Shown one piece after another: positions 1 to 9,307 of a stretch of 64,000 bases of DNA. Location of the stretch: the NCBI RefSeq assembly GCF_013618625.1, contig NZ_JABRWO010000005.1:62001-126000 (forward strand), written 5' to 3'. The notes under the pieces are model-generated. The model worked only from the letters and a program-made list of their open reading frames with translations. It was not told the origin of the DNA and did no database searches. A program made the position numbers and the translations under genes. Origin of the DNA: Bremerella alba. GTDB lineage: Bacteria > Planctomycetota > Planctomycetia > Pirellulales > Pirellulaceae. The stretch's first letter is position 1; every line of letters starts with the position of its first letter.

Positions 1-724
1 CGCCCCAGTTTTGTAGGTTCACAAAGCGCAGGTTGGCTCGATCGCCGACGATTACTTCAATCGCCCCGCAGTGGAAACCAGGTTGGTCATCGTCCAGGCT
101 GGCCGACTCGGTCAGGACCGTTGCCTGGGCACCTTCTTCCAACACAATCAATGTGTGAGCCAGGTCAACGCCGTTGTCGCCGATCAAGTTCAAGACGTGT
201 AGCGGCTGCTCGACTTGGACGTTTCGCGGAACGTACAGGAACGCACCACCACTGAAGTAAGCCGCATGCAGGGCGCTGAATTTGTCGAAGTTCGGGTCGA
301 ACTCGCCTTGGAAGAGGTACTTCTTCACCAGGTCGCCATGCTCGGCCAGCACGGTGCGGAAGTCGCCGAAGATAACACCTTTCGACTTCAATTCGTCGTT
401 GATCGTGCTGACGGCCGTCTTGCCGTTTAAGGAAATCACCTGCCCGCCAATATCGACCCCTTCGGCCAACAGGCCGCTGGGCAGCGACGCCGGATCGACC
501 GGGGTGGTGAAGCTCGGCGGGTCGAACTTCTTCAGGCTGAAGCCGCGGATGTCGGTTCGCATCCACTCTTCTTCCTTACGGGTCGGCCAGTCTTTGCCCT
601 CGAAACTTTCGAAGGCTTCCTGGCGAAGATCGACAAGCCACTGCGGTTCGTTCAGCTGCTTGACATAGTCGTTGAATGCTTCGGCATTCCAATTTTCGAC
701 GGAGGGTACGGTTCCCACGCTCAT
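1..724 (-). CDS. sufD: SufD, Fe-S cluster assembly scaffold subunit (3' part missing)
   Basis: SufD is the SufB paralogue of the cytoplasmic SufBC2D scaffold, where iron and sulfide are assembled into Fe-S clusters. The visible 241 codons cover the N-terminal helical part (MSVGTVPSVENWNAEAF, then WPTRKEEEWMRTDI) and the start of the beta-helix core, including GGAFLYVPRNVQVEQPLH, a signature shared with SufB. The C-terminal part lies beyond the left edge. The start is ATG at 724, 103 bp after the sufB stop; no clear Shine-Dalgarno precedes it. Position after sufC and sufB is the classic suf order. The family call is firm; it is SufD rather than a second SufB because the N-terminus and the core lack the SufB pattern. 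Confidence 0.95.
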   Translation of the reverse strand, partial: MSVGTVPSVENWNAEAFNDYVKQLNEPQWLVDLRQEAFESFEGKDWPTRKEEEWMRTDIRGFSLKKFDPPSFTTPVDPASLPSGLLAEGVDIGGQVISLNGKTAVSTINDELKSKGVIFGDFRTVLAEHGDLVKKYLFQGEFDPNFDKFSALHAAYFSGGAFLYVPRNVQVEQPLHVLNLIGDNGVDLAHTLIVLEEGAQATVLTESASLDDDQPGFHCGAIEVIVGDRANLRFVNLQNWG

Positions 725-827
725 AATATCGCTAATGTTCGGGTCAATCTGTCAAAGAAAAATGGCCAAGCACGCCAGCTCGATCGACGCTGCTTGGCCC
801 AAATTTGGATACGCAAGGCAAGGTCGA

Positions 828-2243
828 TTAACCGACCGAACCTTCCATTTGCAGCTCGATCAAGCGGTTCAGTTCGACCGCGTATTCCATCGGCAGCTCT
901 TTCACCAGCGGCTCGATGAAACCGTTGACGATCATCGTGCTCGCTTCCGCTTCGCTTAGGCCGCGGCTCATCAGGTAGAAGAGTTGCTCTTCACCAATCC
1001 GCGAGACGCTCGCTTCGTGACCGATGGCGACATCCGGCTCCATGATTTCGATGTACGGATAGGTATCGGTCTGGCTTTCCGGATCGAGGATCAAAGCATC
1101 GCACACAACGCTGCACTTGGTGTTGGTGGCACCTTCCTCAACACGAACCAGCCCGCGATAGCTACCGCGACCGCCATCCTTCGAGATCGATTTGGAAATG
1201 ATCTGACCGGAAGTATTCGGAGCACAGTGAACCAGCTTCGCGCCGGTATCTTGATGCTGATGCTTACCAGCGAACGCGATCGAAAGGATCTCGCCGCGGG
1301 CACCCGGTTCCATCAGGTAAACGGCTGGGTACTTCATCGTCAGATGACTACCCAGGTTGCCGTCGACCCATTCCATGGTGGCGTCGGCGTAGGCCATTGC
1401 CCGCTTGGTCACCAGGTTATAGATGTTGTTTGCCCAGTTCTGGATCGTGCTATAACGGCAACGCGACCCCTTCTTGGCGATCACTTCCACCACGGCCGAG
1501 TGCAGGCTTTCCGACGAATACATCGGAGCGGTGCAACCTTCGACGTAGTGAATCTTCGCCCCTTCGTCGACGATGATCAGCGTTCGCTCGAACTGCCCCA
1601 TGCTCTCTTCGTTGATACGAAAGTAGGTTTGCAGGGGGAACTCGATTTCGACGCCCGGAGGAACGTAGATAAACGAACCACCAGACCAAACGGCCGAGTT
1701 GAGCGCGGCGAACTTGTTGTCGTGCGGCGGAATCACCTTGCCGAAGTATTCCTTCAGCAGTTCGGGGTGCTCACGAAGAGCCGTATCCGTATCGGTGAAG
1801 ATCACCCCTTTCTGAGCGAGGTCTTCCTGCAGCGAGCCGTACACCACTTCGCTCTCGAACTGAGCTTTCACGCCGGCCAGATACTGGCGTTCGGCTTGGG
1901 GAATGCCCAGCTTCTCGAACGTTTCCTTAATCTCGGCCGGCACATCGTCCCACGTCTTGCCTTGCTTCTCGGTCGGCTTGAGGTAGTAGTAGATGTCCTG
2001 GAAGTCGAGATTGATGTCGCCGCCCCATTTAGGCATCGGCTTGGAATTGAAGATATCAAGCGAGTCCAGACGGAACTTACGCATCCAGTCTGGCTCGTCT
2101 TTGATGTCCGAGATCTGGTGAACGATCTCGGCGTTCAAACCCTTCTTGGCCTTGAAGACACCCTTGCTGGTCGTGCGGAAATCGTACTTGTTGATTTCAC
2201 CGATCGGGCTTTGTACGCCGGTGTCAGTAATATCGGTGGCCAT
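828..2243 (-). CDS. sufB: SufB, Fe-S cluster assembly scaffold subunit
   Basis: Main scaffold subunit of SufBC2D, cytoplasmic; pairs with SufD and is driven by the SufC ATPase. The 471-residue length is normal. The beta-helix core shows [33 protein letters not shown] and the highly conserved C-terminal block with [19 protein letters not shown], whose cysteine matches the sulfur-accepting Cys405 of E. coli Suf[15 protein letters not shown] is also typical. The start ATG at 2243 follows a GGAGAG ribosome site. It lies 116 bp downstream of sufC and 103 bp upstream of sufD on the same strand. No anomaly seen. Confidence 0.97.
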   Translation of the reverse strand: MATDITDTGVQSPIGEINKYDFRTTSKGVFKAKKGLNAEIVHQISDIKDEPDWMRKFRLDSLDIFNSKPMPKWGGDINLDFQDIYYYLKPTEKQGKTWDDVPAEIKETFEKLGIPQAERQYLAGVKAQFESEVVYGSLQEDLAQKGVIFTDTDTALREHPELLKEYFGKVIPPHDNKFAALNSAVWSGGSFIYVPPGVEIEFPLQTYFRINEESMGQFERTLIIVDEGAKIHYVEGCTAPMYSSESLHSAVVEVIAKKGSRCRYSTIQNWANNIYNLVTKRAMAYADATMEWVDGNLGSHLTMKYPAVYLMEPGARGEILSIAFAGKHQHQDTGAKLVHCAPNTSGQIISKSISKDGGRGSYRGLVRVEEGATNTKCSVVCDALILDPESQTDTYPYIEIMEPDVAIGHEASVSRIGEEQLFYLMSRGLSEAEASTMIVNGFIEPLVKELPMEYAVELNRLIELQMEGSVG

Positions 2244-2359
2244 AGTCTCTCCAAACTATTGAATATCGTCGTTGGCGATTGACTTAATTGCTTCGCGTGG
2301 GTGCCTGGTCGCAGTTCAGGCCGCGAAAACGAATCGCAGTGTATCTAAACGCTTTGTAA

Positions 2360-3175
2360 CTAAACCGTTTGTTCTTCGTCTTGCATTTCACGTTCCATAG
2401 CGGCCGCTTCCGGATACGCCTTACGAACGCGATCGTAACCACTGGAATGCAGTTCGTGCGCCAGTTCGACACCGCCACTTTCGACGATGCGTCCACCGAG
2501 CATCACATGGGCATGCGAGGGTGGATTATGTTCCAGCAACTTGTCGTGGTGCGTGATGATGAGCAGGCCCATCTCTTCGCCACCGATCTGAGCGATACTC
2601 TGGCTGGCCAGGCGAACCGCATCGGCGTCTAAACCACTGTCGGTTTCGTCCAAGATGGCAAACTTCGGCTGTAGCATGGCCAGCTGAAGGATCTCAGCCC
2701 GCTTCATTTCGCCACCAGAGAAGCCGTCGTTGACGTAACGACGAGCGAACTCGGTGTCCATTTGAAGCTGGTTCATCTTCTCTTTGATTTCGCGGCGGAA
2801 TTCCCGCATGGGGATCAGGTCTTCCCCTTCTTTACGTTCTGGATTACGCACGTTGGTCGTCGCGTGACGCAGGAAGTCGGCCAGGCGAACGCCAGGGATG
2901 GCGATCGGACGCTGAAAGGCCATAAACAGCCCGAGCCGGGCTCGTTCGTCCGCTTCCAATTCGGTGACGTTGACATCATTCAGCAGAATACGACCCTCGG
3001 TCACTTCGTACTTGGGGTGTCCCATGATGGCGAAGCCAAGCGTGCTTTTGCCAGAACCGTTAGGCCCCATCAGGGCGTGCGTTTCACCGCGTTTCAGTTC
3101 CAGGTTCACGCCATTGAGGATCGGTTTCTCTTCTACCGAAACGTGCAAATTCTCAATCTTCAATACGTCGGTCAT
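2360..3175 (-). CDS. sufC: SufC, ABC-type ATPase of Fe-S cluster assembly
   Basis: Soluble ABC ATPase of 271 residues that binds SufB and SufD and powers cluster assembly. Walker A GPNGSGKST, the SufC-type signature SGGEMKR and Walker B FAILDETDSGLD are all present, with the switch histidine in LLIITHHDKLL. ATG at 3175 (MTDVLKIENLHV) is preferred over an upstream in-frame start at 3205, because it matches the usual SufC N-terminus. It sits 63 bp after the nuoB stop and is presumably co-transcribed with the regulator, nuoB, sufB and sufD. Confidence 0.96.
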   Translation of the reverse strand: MTDVLKIENLHVSVEEKPILNGVNLELKRGETHALMGPNGSGKSTLGFAIMGHPKYEVTEGRILLNDVNVTELEADERARLGLFMAFQRPIAIPGVRLADFLRHATTNVRNPERKEGEDLIPMREFRREIKEKMNQLQMDTEFARRYVNDGFSGGEMKRAEILQLAMLQPKFAILDETDSGLDADAVRLASQSIAQIGGEEMGLLIITHHDKLLEHNPPSHAHVMLGGRIVESGGVELAHELHSSGYDRVRKAYPEAAAMEREMQDEEQTV

Positions 3176-3238
3176 TCGTGACTTTTCGCTCTTTTCGAGT
3201 CTCAACGGAGGCGACGCCGCGTACGGCGTGCAGGGAAG

Positions 3239-3838
3239 TTATTTACCAGTATGTTTCTGATGTTGGGTCAGCGGGTTTTCCGATCCGGTCGCCTCGACAT
3301 AACCGGAATGGTGCGGCACCGGCAACTCGTCGTCGACGCGAACGCCGTCCTTCCGATTGATGCGATGTCCGCGGATCTTATCCTGAATCCGCATTAACCC
3401 TTCCAACAATGCCTCCGGCCGTGGAGGACACCCAGGGACGTAAACGTCCACCGGAACAACCAGGTCAACTCCTTTGACCACGTGATACCCATACTTGAAG
3501 TAAGGACCACCACCCACGGTGCAAGCACCCATGGCAATGACATACTTCGGGTCAGGCATCATGTTGTAAAGCCGCCGAACTCGGCTGGCCATTTTGTACG
3601 TGACGGTGCCAGCGACAATCATTAAGTCTGCCTGGCGGGGGGAAGCCCGAAACGCTCCGGCTCCGAAGCGATCGATGTCAAAGCGACTCGCCCCGACGGC
3701 CATCATTTCGATCGCACAACAAGCCAAGCCGAACGTCATCGGCCAAATGCTCGATTGCTGTCCCCAGTTGATGGCCTGTTCGATGGTCGTCGTAATGACG
3801 TTTTCTTCGAAGCGACCTTCAATCCATGGCTTGGTCAT
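3239..3838 (-). CDS. nuoB: NuoB-like NADH-quinone oxidoreductase subunit B (cluster N2 subunit), orphan in suf operon
   Basis: 199 residues of the complex I PSST/NuoB family, which holds the terminal [4Fe-4S] cluster N2 next to the quinone. The four cluster ligands are kept: Cys40 and Cys41 ([11 protein letters not shown]), Cys106 ([11 protein letters not shown]) and Cys137 ([13 protein letters not shown]). The start ATG 3838 lies one base after the stop of the upstream regulator, so the two are probably translationally coupled; an in-frame start at 3901 would overlap that gene. No other nuo gene is in view: the next genes are sufC, sufB and sufD. Whether it serves complex I or a separate role is not shown by the sequence; a related [NiFe]-hydrogenase small subunit is unlikely given the NuoB-type motifs. 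Confidence 0.93.
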   Translation of the reverse strand: MTKPWIEGRFEENVITTTIEQAINWGQQSSIWPMTFGLACCAIEMMAVGASRFDIDRFGAGAFRASPRQADLMIVAGTVTYKMASRVRRLYNMMPDPKYVIAMGACTVGGGPYFKYGYHVVKGVDLVVPVDVYVPGCPPRPEALLEGLMRIQDKIRGHRINRKDGVRVDDELPVPHHSGYVEATGSENPLTQHQKHTGK

Positions 3839-3839
3839 G

Positions 3840-4520
3840 TCACACGCTCTCCGTATCCGAGTTGATAGGCGTAAACTCGTAGGTGCAACAACTCTCGCCA
3901 TCGAGCCGACAATGGCTCAGTGTCATATCTTGTCCCAATAGTTCGGCGAACATCGCTTTCTCAAGCGCACACACGGCTCGATCTTGCTCCGCCAAATCCG
4001 GGTAAGGACAAGCCAGCACGTTCAGCACCGGCTTACCCTCGTTGTCTTCTTCATATTCCAGCGGAATCTGGCGACCAATGAACAAGGCCATCAGGTCATG
4101 AATCCGCTCGTGAGCGTCTTCACCGTGAATCTGGCTGGCGTACATCTCGACCAGTCGCTTGGCGATCCGGGAAATGAGCCCTAGCTTCACGTCGGGGTCT
4201 TCAATGGAACGAATCTCGTCCCACAGCGCCAAGGCCAAGTCGGCATAGTTGGCCCCCGTTTTTCGCTCGCCTTTGGTGGTCAAACGATACTTGTGCGTGG
4301 GTCGACCGCGTCCTGCCTTGGAGGCAATGCGTTCAACGTAACCTTGTCCCATCAAACGATTTAAGCGTTGACGCACGGCGGTTGCCGTGACTTCCATGGC
4401 TTCGGCCAGATCGGCCGTCGTCAGGGAAGGAGTCCTCCGCAACAAATCGAGCACGACCAAGTCGGTCGGGAAGACCTCGTTAGCCCAGCGCGTGTCATTT
4501 TGCGCGGAATTGTTGCTCAT
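3840..4520 (-). CDS. SufR-like Fe-S sensing transcriptional regulator
   Basis: 226-residue regulator at the head of the suf operon. Residues about 20-85 form a winged helix ([20 protein letters not shown], then [18 protein letters not shown]). The C-terminal part carries the cysteine pattern of SufR-type repressors: [15 protein letters not shown] (C-x12-C), a third Cys in [12 protein letters not shown] and a CC pair. In SufR such cysteines bind an Fe-S cluster that controls suf repression. Start ATG 4520 (MSNNSAQ) is preferred; 4550 is an alternative. Its stop is one base before nuoB. A palindrome at 4583-4596 is a candidate operator. The function is inferred from family and context. Confidence 0.85.
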   Translation of the reverse strand: MSNNSAQNDTRWANEVFPTDLVVLDLLRRTPSLTTADLAEAMEVTATAVRQRLNRLMGQGYVERIASKAGRGRPTHKYRLTTKGERKTGANYADLALALWDEIRSIEDPDVKLGLISRIAKRLVEMYASQIHGEDAHERIHDLMALFIGRQIPLEYEEDNEGKPVLNVLACPYPDLAEQDRAVCALEKAMFAELLGQDMTLSHCRLDGESCCTYEFTPINSDTESV

Positions 4521-4582
4521 TCGCTTAAATCGCTTTCGGACGACTGGCAATCTGCTAGCCGTATCGCTAAGTTGTGTCAGTA

Positions 4583-4596
4583 CCCTAATGTTAGGG
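4583..4596. promoter_or_regulatory. Candidate operator of the SufR-like regulator
   Basis: Inverted repeat CCCTAA-TG-TTAGGG with perfect 6-bp arms, 63 bp upstream of the regulator's ATG and directly next to a GATAAT on the minus strand that could act as a -10 box. Placement fits autorepression of the suf operon; binding is inference. Confidence 0.45.
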
Positions 4597-4810
4597 ATTA
4601 TCGCATTTTTGACAAGTATATATTCGTTAAATCGCGATTCCCAGACAACCGTTTCCGTAAACCCTTATGAGTATAGCAGTTAAGAATTACGGTAACTACT
4701 GCCCCCTAATCGCCCCAGCCTCTCCATTTCGGAACGACTTTTAGAACAACCCTCCCTAACCCGGCAAGCCCCAGGCCGAAGCAGGAAGGTTGGCAGTTTG
4801 GGAAATTTGC

Positions 4811-7069
4811 ATGATCGCAAGTCAACTCTCCATGTCTTGGCGCATTGCGCTACTCTCGCTCTTCGCTCTTTCGCTCTTCCCCGTAGCAACTTTTGGCCAG
4901 GAAAACCCGCCAGAAGAGCCAGCCACGGAAGCATCGACCTCGCCGGATCAAGATTCACCGGCAGAAGCGTCTCCTGTCGCATCAGACAAAACCTACCCGG
5001 CTCCGGTCAGTTTGACCGACAGCGAACCTTGGACGGCATTTCAATACTTCGATAAGCCGTTCGAGTGGATGGTCGGTAAGATGGACCAAACGTTGTTCTA
5101 TCGCGTCTTCTCGACCGAGCGGCAGTACGCTCAGATGGACGACGTGATCTACTACGTTCGCGACCGCGGGACCGACGGTCCCTTCGTCATCGCCGAGAAC
5201 AGCAAGGTCCGCAAGCCGGCCGATTTGCCCGATCAAATTGACGACGAAAAGCTTCAGCAGTGGGCAGAGCTTGGCAAGATCACGACCTCTCCCGAACCAG
5301 ACCGCATCTATCGTCTTGGCGTTCTGAATCGCACCGACGCTGCCGGCCAAGAGAAACAGCAGCCGGTCGACTACGTTCTGTACGTCATTAACGACTCAAC
5401 CAAATACGTTCGGATCAAGGAAGGGGACAAGTTCACCTTCCAGCCAGTCACCAAGCTGCGAAATTCGCTCAACGAAGATGAATCGACTTGGCTCACGCCC
5501 GAGCAAATCCAACAGCGTGCCCAGGCAGGCAAGCTGGCCCTCAGCAACAGCAACCCCAAAGAAACGCCTTACCTGTTTACCGAATATGTCGGCGGTGCGC
5601 CGATCGTGGTGCTTTGGCTCTCCGGCGGGGCCGTCTTCTTCACCATCTTCTTCGCATTCGTCAACTTCTGGGGGTTCAGCCACGCAATCAGTATCGTCCG
5701 TGGAACGTACGACAACCCCAACGAGCCCGGAGAAGTGACGCACTTTCAAGCGCTCGCGTCGGCTCTTTCTGCGACGGTGGGCCTGGGGAATATTGCCGGC
5801 GTGACCATCGCCATGTCGGCCGGCGGTCCCGGGGCGTTTTTCTGGATGCTGCTGTGCGGCTTCTTTGGCATGACGAGCAAATTTGTCGAGTGCACCCTGG
5901 GGCAAATGTACCGCGAGGTCAAACCTGACGGCACGATCCTCGGCGGTCCGATGCAGTACCTGACCTATGCGTTCAGTCAGTTTGGCCTCAAACCAATCGG
6001 ACAGGTCTTGGCCATCATTTTTGCTGTGATGTGCATCATGGCCAGTTTCGGCGGTGGAAATATGTTCCAAGCCAATCAGGCCACCTCGATGGTGCTAACC
6101 GTCGTTCAAGACAAAGAACTCAACCAACTGAACCAAGTCAAACGAGACCTCAGCGCCGCAGCCGCCGAAGGGGATCTCACCCAAGTCCGCGAACTCGAAA
6201 AGCAGAAGACCGAGTTGCAAGGCAAGATCGACGCGTTCAAAGGAACGTTCAATCCAATTTTCGGTATCGTGATGGCCTTTTGTGTAGGTCTGGTGATTAT
6301 CGGGGGGATCAAGCGAATCGGTGCCACGGCCAGTAAAGTTGTGCCTGCGATGTGCCTGATGTATATCTTGGCCTGCCTGTGGATCATCGGAGCCCATATC
6401 ACGCTACTGCCGGAGCTGGTTGCCCAGATCTTCACCGAGGCGTTCAATCCGGAAGCCGTGCGTGGCGGTATTTTGGGCGTGATCGTCATCGGCGTTCAGC
6501 GAGCAGCTTTCAGTAACGAAGCCGGCGTCGGTAGCGCAGCGATTGCCCATAGTGCTGCGAAAACCGATGAGCCAGTCCGCGAAGGCTTTGTTGCCCTGCT
6601 GGGTCCCTTCATCGACACGATTGTCGTTTGCTCGATGACCGCCTTAGTAATTTTGATCACCGGTGCCTGGGACAACCGCGAATGGATCTTGAATCAAGGT
6701 CTCGAAGGGGTTCAGTTGACGGCAGAAGCTTTTCAGGCGGAAATCTGGTGGTTCCCTTACATCTTAATGGTGGCCGTGGTTCTGTTTGCTTTCTCGACGA
6801 TCGTTTCCTGGAGCTACTACGGCGAACGCTGTTGGGAACGCCTGTTCGGGGCCCGCAGTATTTACGTCTACAAAGTGATCTTCGTATTCGCGGTGTTCAT
6901 TGGATCGATCTTCGAGCTAGGTAGCGTCCTCGATTTTTCCGACTTCATGATCCTCTCGATGGCGTTCCCTAACATCTTAGGGACTATACTCTTAGCTCCT
7001 AAGGTACGCACCGCACTTGGCGAGTACTGGCAAAAATATAAGGCCGGCGAGTTCAAGAAATACAAGTAA
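4811..7069 (+). CDS. AGCS-family sodium:amino acid (alanine) symporter with N-terminal extension
   Basis: 752 residues, against about 450-550 for usual AlsT/DagA/AgcS proteins that import alanine or glycine with sodium across the inner membrane. Family motifs are clear: SATVGLGNIAGV, GGPGAFFWM, FSNEAGVGSAAIAHSAAKT and the C-terminal membrane segments. Two additions stand out: a signal peptide (about residues 1-30) plus a hydrophilic domain to about residue 240 before the first transporter helix, and a charged coiled-coil-like insert at about residues 430-480 between membrane helices. Start ATG 4811 is chosen; TTG 4790 and ATG 4832 are possible. Substrate cannot be told from the sequence. Confidence 0.88.
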   Translation: MIASQLSMSWRIALLSLFALSLFPVATFGQENPPEEPATEASTSPDQDSPAEASPVASDKTYPAPVSLTDSEPWTAFQYFDKPFEWMVGKMDQTLFYRVFSTERQYAQMDDVIYYVRDRGTDGPFVIAENSKVRKPADLPDQIDDEKLQQWAELGKITTSPEPDRIYRLGVLNRTDAAGQEKQQPVDYVLYVINDSTKYVRIKEGDKFTFQPVTKLRNSLNEDESTWLTPEQIQQRAQAGKLALSNSNPKETPYLFTEYVGGAPIVVLWLSGGAVFFTIFFAFVNFWGFSHAISIVRGTYDNPNEPGEVTHFQALASALSATVGLGNIAGVTIAMSAGGPGAFFWMLLCGFFGMTSKFVECTLGQMYREVKPDGTILGGPMQYLTYAFSQFGLKPIGQVLAIIFAVMCIMASFGGGNMFQANQATSMVLTVVQDKELNQLNQVKRDLSAAAAEGDLTQVRELEKQKTELQGKIDAFKGTFNPIFGIVMAFCVGLVIIGGIKRIGATASKVVPAMCLMYILACLWIIGAHITLLPELVAQIFTEAFNPEAVRGGILGVIVIGVQRAAFSNEAGVGSAAIAHSAAKTDEPVREGFVALLGPFIDTIVVCSMTALVILITGAWDNREWILNQGLEGVQLTAEAFQAEIWWFPYILMVAVVLFAFSTIVSWSYYGERCWERLFGARSIYVYKVIFVFAVFIGSIFELGSVLDFSDFMILSMAFPNILGTILLAPKVRTALGEYWQKYKAGEFKKYK

Positions 7070-7303
7070 CCGGCGAATGACTTCTCAGAGCGCTTCACAG
7101 ATAGATGGAGCGGCACGAGCGTCGGCGAGACAAGAGCCAAAAGGCAACCGAAGTCGGCGAATCCTCAAGATTCGTCGATGCAGGTCAACGCCGTGGTTCG
7201 ACGTCGTTGTCGGCACGTGACGCACCCGTCATCGGTGATGTGCTCTAGGTGGGAAATCCGATACCTTTTCCCACGTTCCCCCCCGGAAAAAGGAAGTTAT
7301 CCG

Positions 7304-7915
7304 ATGTGTTCGCGCCAGTGCCACCAAACCAACCCGCGTCACCATACGAAGTCGCCCTCGTCGAATGTTCTCGGTGCGTGGGGCTTTGGAATTTCGCTGT
7401 TCGGTCTGTTGATGACCTTTGGGCTGCTATGCCCATTGGGCTTGCTGCTCAGCTTTCTCGGCCTGTTTGCCAAAAAGCGTGGCATCGCCATCGCCGGGAC
7501 GATCATCGGCGGGATCGGAACGGCCATCGTCGCAGTGGGTGTCGGTTCGATCGCCATGGCCGCTTCAGCCGTACACCACTACCAAGTTGAAGTCCCCAAG
7601 ATCGAGCAAACCCGCGCGGTCCTCGACACAGCCTGCGTCGAAGTCGAGACGTACCGCCAAGAGAACAACAAGCTGCCCGAAGGGATCGAAGGGAACAAAC
7701 TGGTTCTCAAGTACGAAGACGCCTATGGCAACGCAGTTCGCTACGAACCGGAAGAGGGCAACAAGTTCGCCATTCGCAGTGCCGGTCTCGACGGCGAGTT
7801 CGACACCAGCGACGACCAACGAATGCTCAACACCGAGCGCGGCCTGAACGAGCCGATCGCCTCGCACGCGACCCACTTCCGCGGCCACCATGGACATCGC
7901 CACTGCAGTTGGTAG
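7304..7915 (+). CDS. Two-helix membrane protein with GspG-like pseudopilin C-terminal domain
   Basis: 203 residues. Residues about 22-55 and 60-92 form two hydrophobic stretches with a short positive loop (FAKKRG), like DUF4190 proteins. Residues about 100-165 resemble the C-terminal half of type II secretion major pseudopilins: an amphipathic helix with YRQENNKLPEG, then DAYGNAVRYEP and FAIRSAGLDGEFDTSDD, the calcium-loop region of GspG. No type IV prepilin leader is present. The C-terminus is His-rich. ATG 7304 is preferred because AAGGAAG lies 8 bp upstream; the open frame begins at 7178. Function unknown. Confidence 0.7.
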   Translation: MCSRQCHQTNPRHHTKSPSSNVLGAWGFGISLFGLLMTFGLLCPLGLLLSFLGLFAKKRGIAIAGTIIGGIGTAIVAVGVGSIAMAASAVHHYQVEVPKIEQTRAVLDTACVEVETYRQENNKLPEGIEGNKLVLKYEDAYGNAVRYEPEEGNKFAIRSAGLDGEFDTSDDQRMLNTERGLNEPIASHATHFRGHHGHRHCSW

Positions 7916-8069
7916 ACAAAGCTAGTTTAGACTTGCCCAATCTCTTAGGCAATCTGAACTCTCAAGCAGCACAACTTCCTGGGCTGCGCGAACACGAAGA
8001 CAGCACAATCGCTTAGGCCTGGAACCAGAGCGCCAACGCATTATGCGCAAGACCCACATCAGCGGCAGC

Positions 8070-9143
8070 CTAAGCCGGTGCCGGGGCTTCGATCGGGAAG
8101 TGCTGTTCGACCACTTCGTAGAACTCTTGAGGGCTGGCAACATTGGCCACATGCTTTCGGAAATGCCGTGCCCCTGGCTTCGCTTGGGCGTAACAGCAAG
8201 CGAACTTCCGCATCAGCAACGTCCCTTTGCTTTCGCCGAATCGCTGCACTACCAGTTCGTAATGCTTGAGCATGCAATCACGCTGCTCAACGAGCGTCGG
8301 GTCTGGCGGGATCGGCTTTCCGGCAATCGCCGCAGCTGCCTGGGCAAACAGCCAAGGACGCCCCAGACATGCTCTCGCGATCATCACGCCATCGACGTCG
8401 AAGTTGCGAAAAGCCCGGTAAACCTTCTCGGCCGAATCCAGATCGCCGTTGCCAATCAACGGGATCTTCTTCAGGTGCGATTTGATCTCTGAGATGCGCT
8501 CCCAGTCGGCTTCCCCTTTGAAGAACTGCGACGCTACCCGGCCGTGTACCGTAAGTGCCGCAGCACCACTCTCTTCGACAACCTGGGCGATGTCGTTCGC
8601 GTTGATCGCATCCATCGAGCAGCCCAGCCGAATCTTCGCTGTGACCGGTGTCGGCGCACAGGCCTCGACTAGCTGCGAGATAATCTGCCCCATTCGCTCT
8701 GGCACCCGCAACAAGTACGAGCCGCTGTGGGCTTTCTCGGTGACCTGTTTCACGGGGCAGCCGAAGTTGATATCGACGACGCTCACCTGGAACTCTTCGA
8801 CCAGGCGGCGGCCGACCTTAGCCATCACTTCAGGCTGGTTGTCCCAAATCTGAACGGCCAGCGGACGGGCCTCGTCTTCGACACCCCACAAGCGTTCAGG
8901 GAACTCGGCTTCGTTTTCGTCCAGCCATTGAAACCCGCGAGCATTGACCATTTCGGTAGCCAGCAGCCCGGCACCACCAAAACCACGCACAATCTGCCGG
9001 AACGCATAGTTCGTAAAGCCCGCCATGGGGGCCTGAAGAATCGGCGGATCGACGACCATCTCGCCGATTTTTAGCGGCGGCAGTTTAAGGTCTTCGGTAG
9101 TCGGATCGATGCCGGTCAGATCGAATTGATGCGGAGTATCCAT
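8070..9143 (-). CDS. tRNA-dihydrouridine synthase (Dus family), copy 1
   Basis: 357-residue flavoenzyme reducing uridines in the D-loop of tRNA with NADPH. The TIM-barrel FMN domain shows LQAPMAGFTNYAFR near the N-terminus, the catalytic cysteine in DINFGCPVKQV, phosphate-binding motifs ALTVHGR and PLIGNGDLDS, and MIARACLGRPWLF. A helical C-terminal domain follows. Start ATG 9143 is preferred over the upstream TTG at 9179. A second Dus paralogue lies at 11903-12955 and QueG between them. Which uridine position it modifies cannot be read from the sequence. Confidence 0.92.
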   Translation of the reverse strand: MDTPHQFDLTGIDPTTEDLKLPPLKIGEMVVDPPILQAPMAGFTNYAFRQIVRGFGGAGLLATEMVNARGFQWLDENEAEFPERLWGVEDEARPLAVQIWDNQPEVMAKVGRRLVEEFQVSVVDINFGCPVKQVTEKAHSGSYLLRVPERMGQIISQLVEACAPTPVTAKIRLGCSMDAINANDIAQVVEESGAAALTVHGRVASQFFKGEADWERISEIKSHLKKIPLIGNGDLDSAEKVYRAFRNFDVDGVMIARACLGRPWLFAQAAAAIAGKPIPPDPTLVEQRDCMLKHYELVVQRFGESKGTLLMRKFACCYAQAKPGARHFRKHVANVASPQEFYEVVEQHFPIEAPAPA

Positions 9144-9307
9144 GGGCTTTATCGTTTCCCACACGGCCGAAATCGTCAAGTGGCAAACTGGAAAGCCGCA
9201 AAGGAGTTACATCGTTTCCTGGGAAGAATTGCCAGGAAGAGGGTGCCGCGAACAGCTTGTCCAACAGAGTGGCACCTTTCACCTTCTAACCAGTAAAGCA
9301 AAAGGCT

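Noticed and set aside
984-2282. 432-codon plus-strand open frame
   Set aside because: It is antisense to sufB, whose family motifs are unmistakable; the frame has no domain character.
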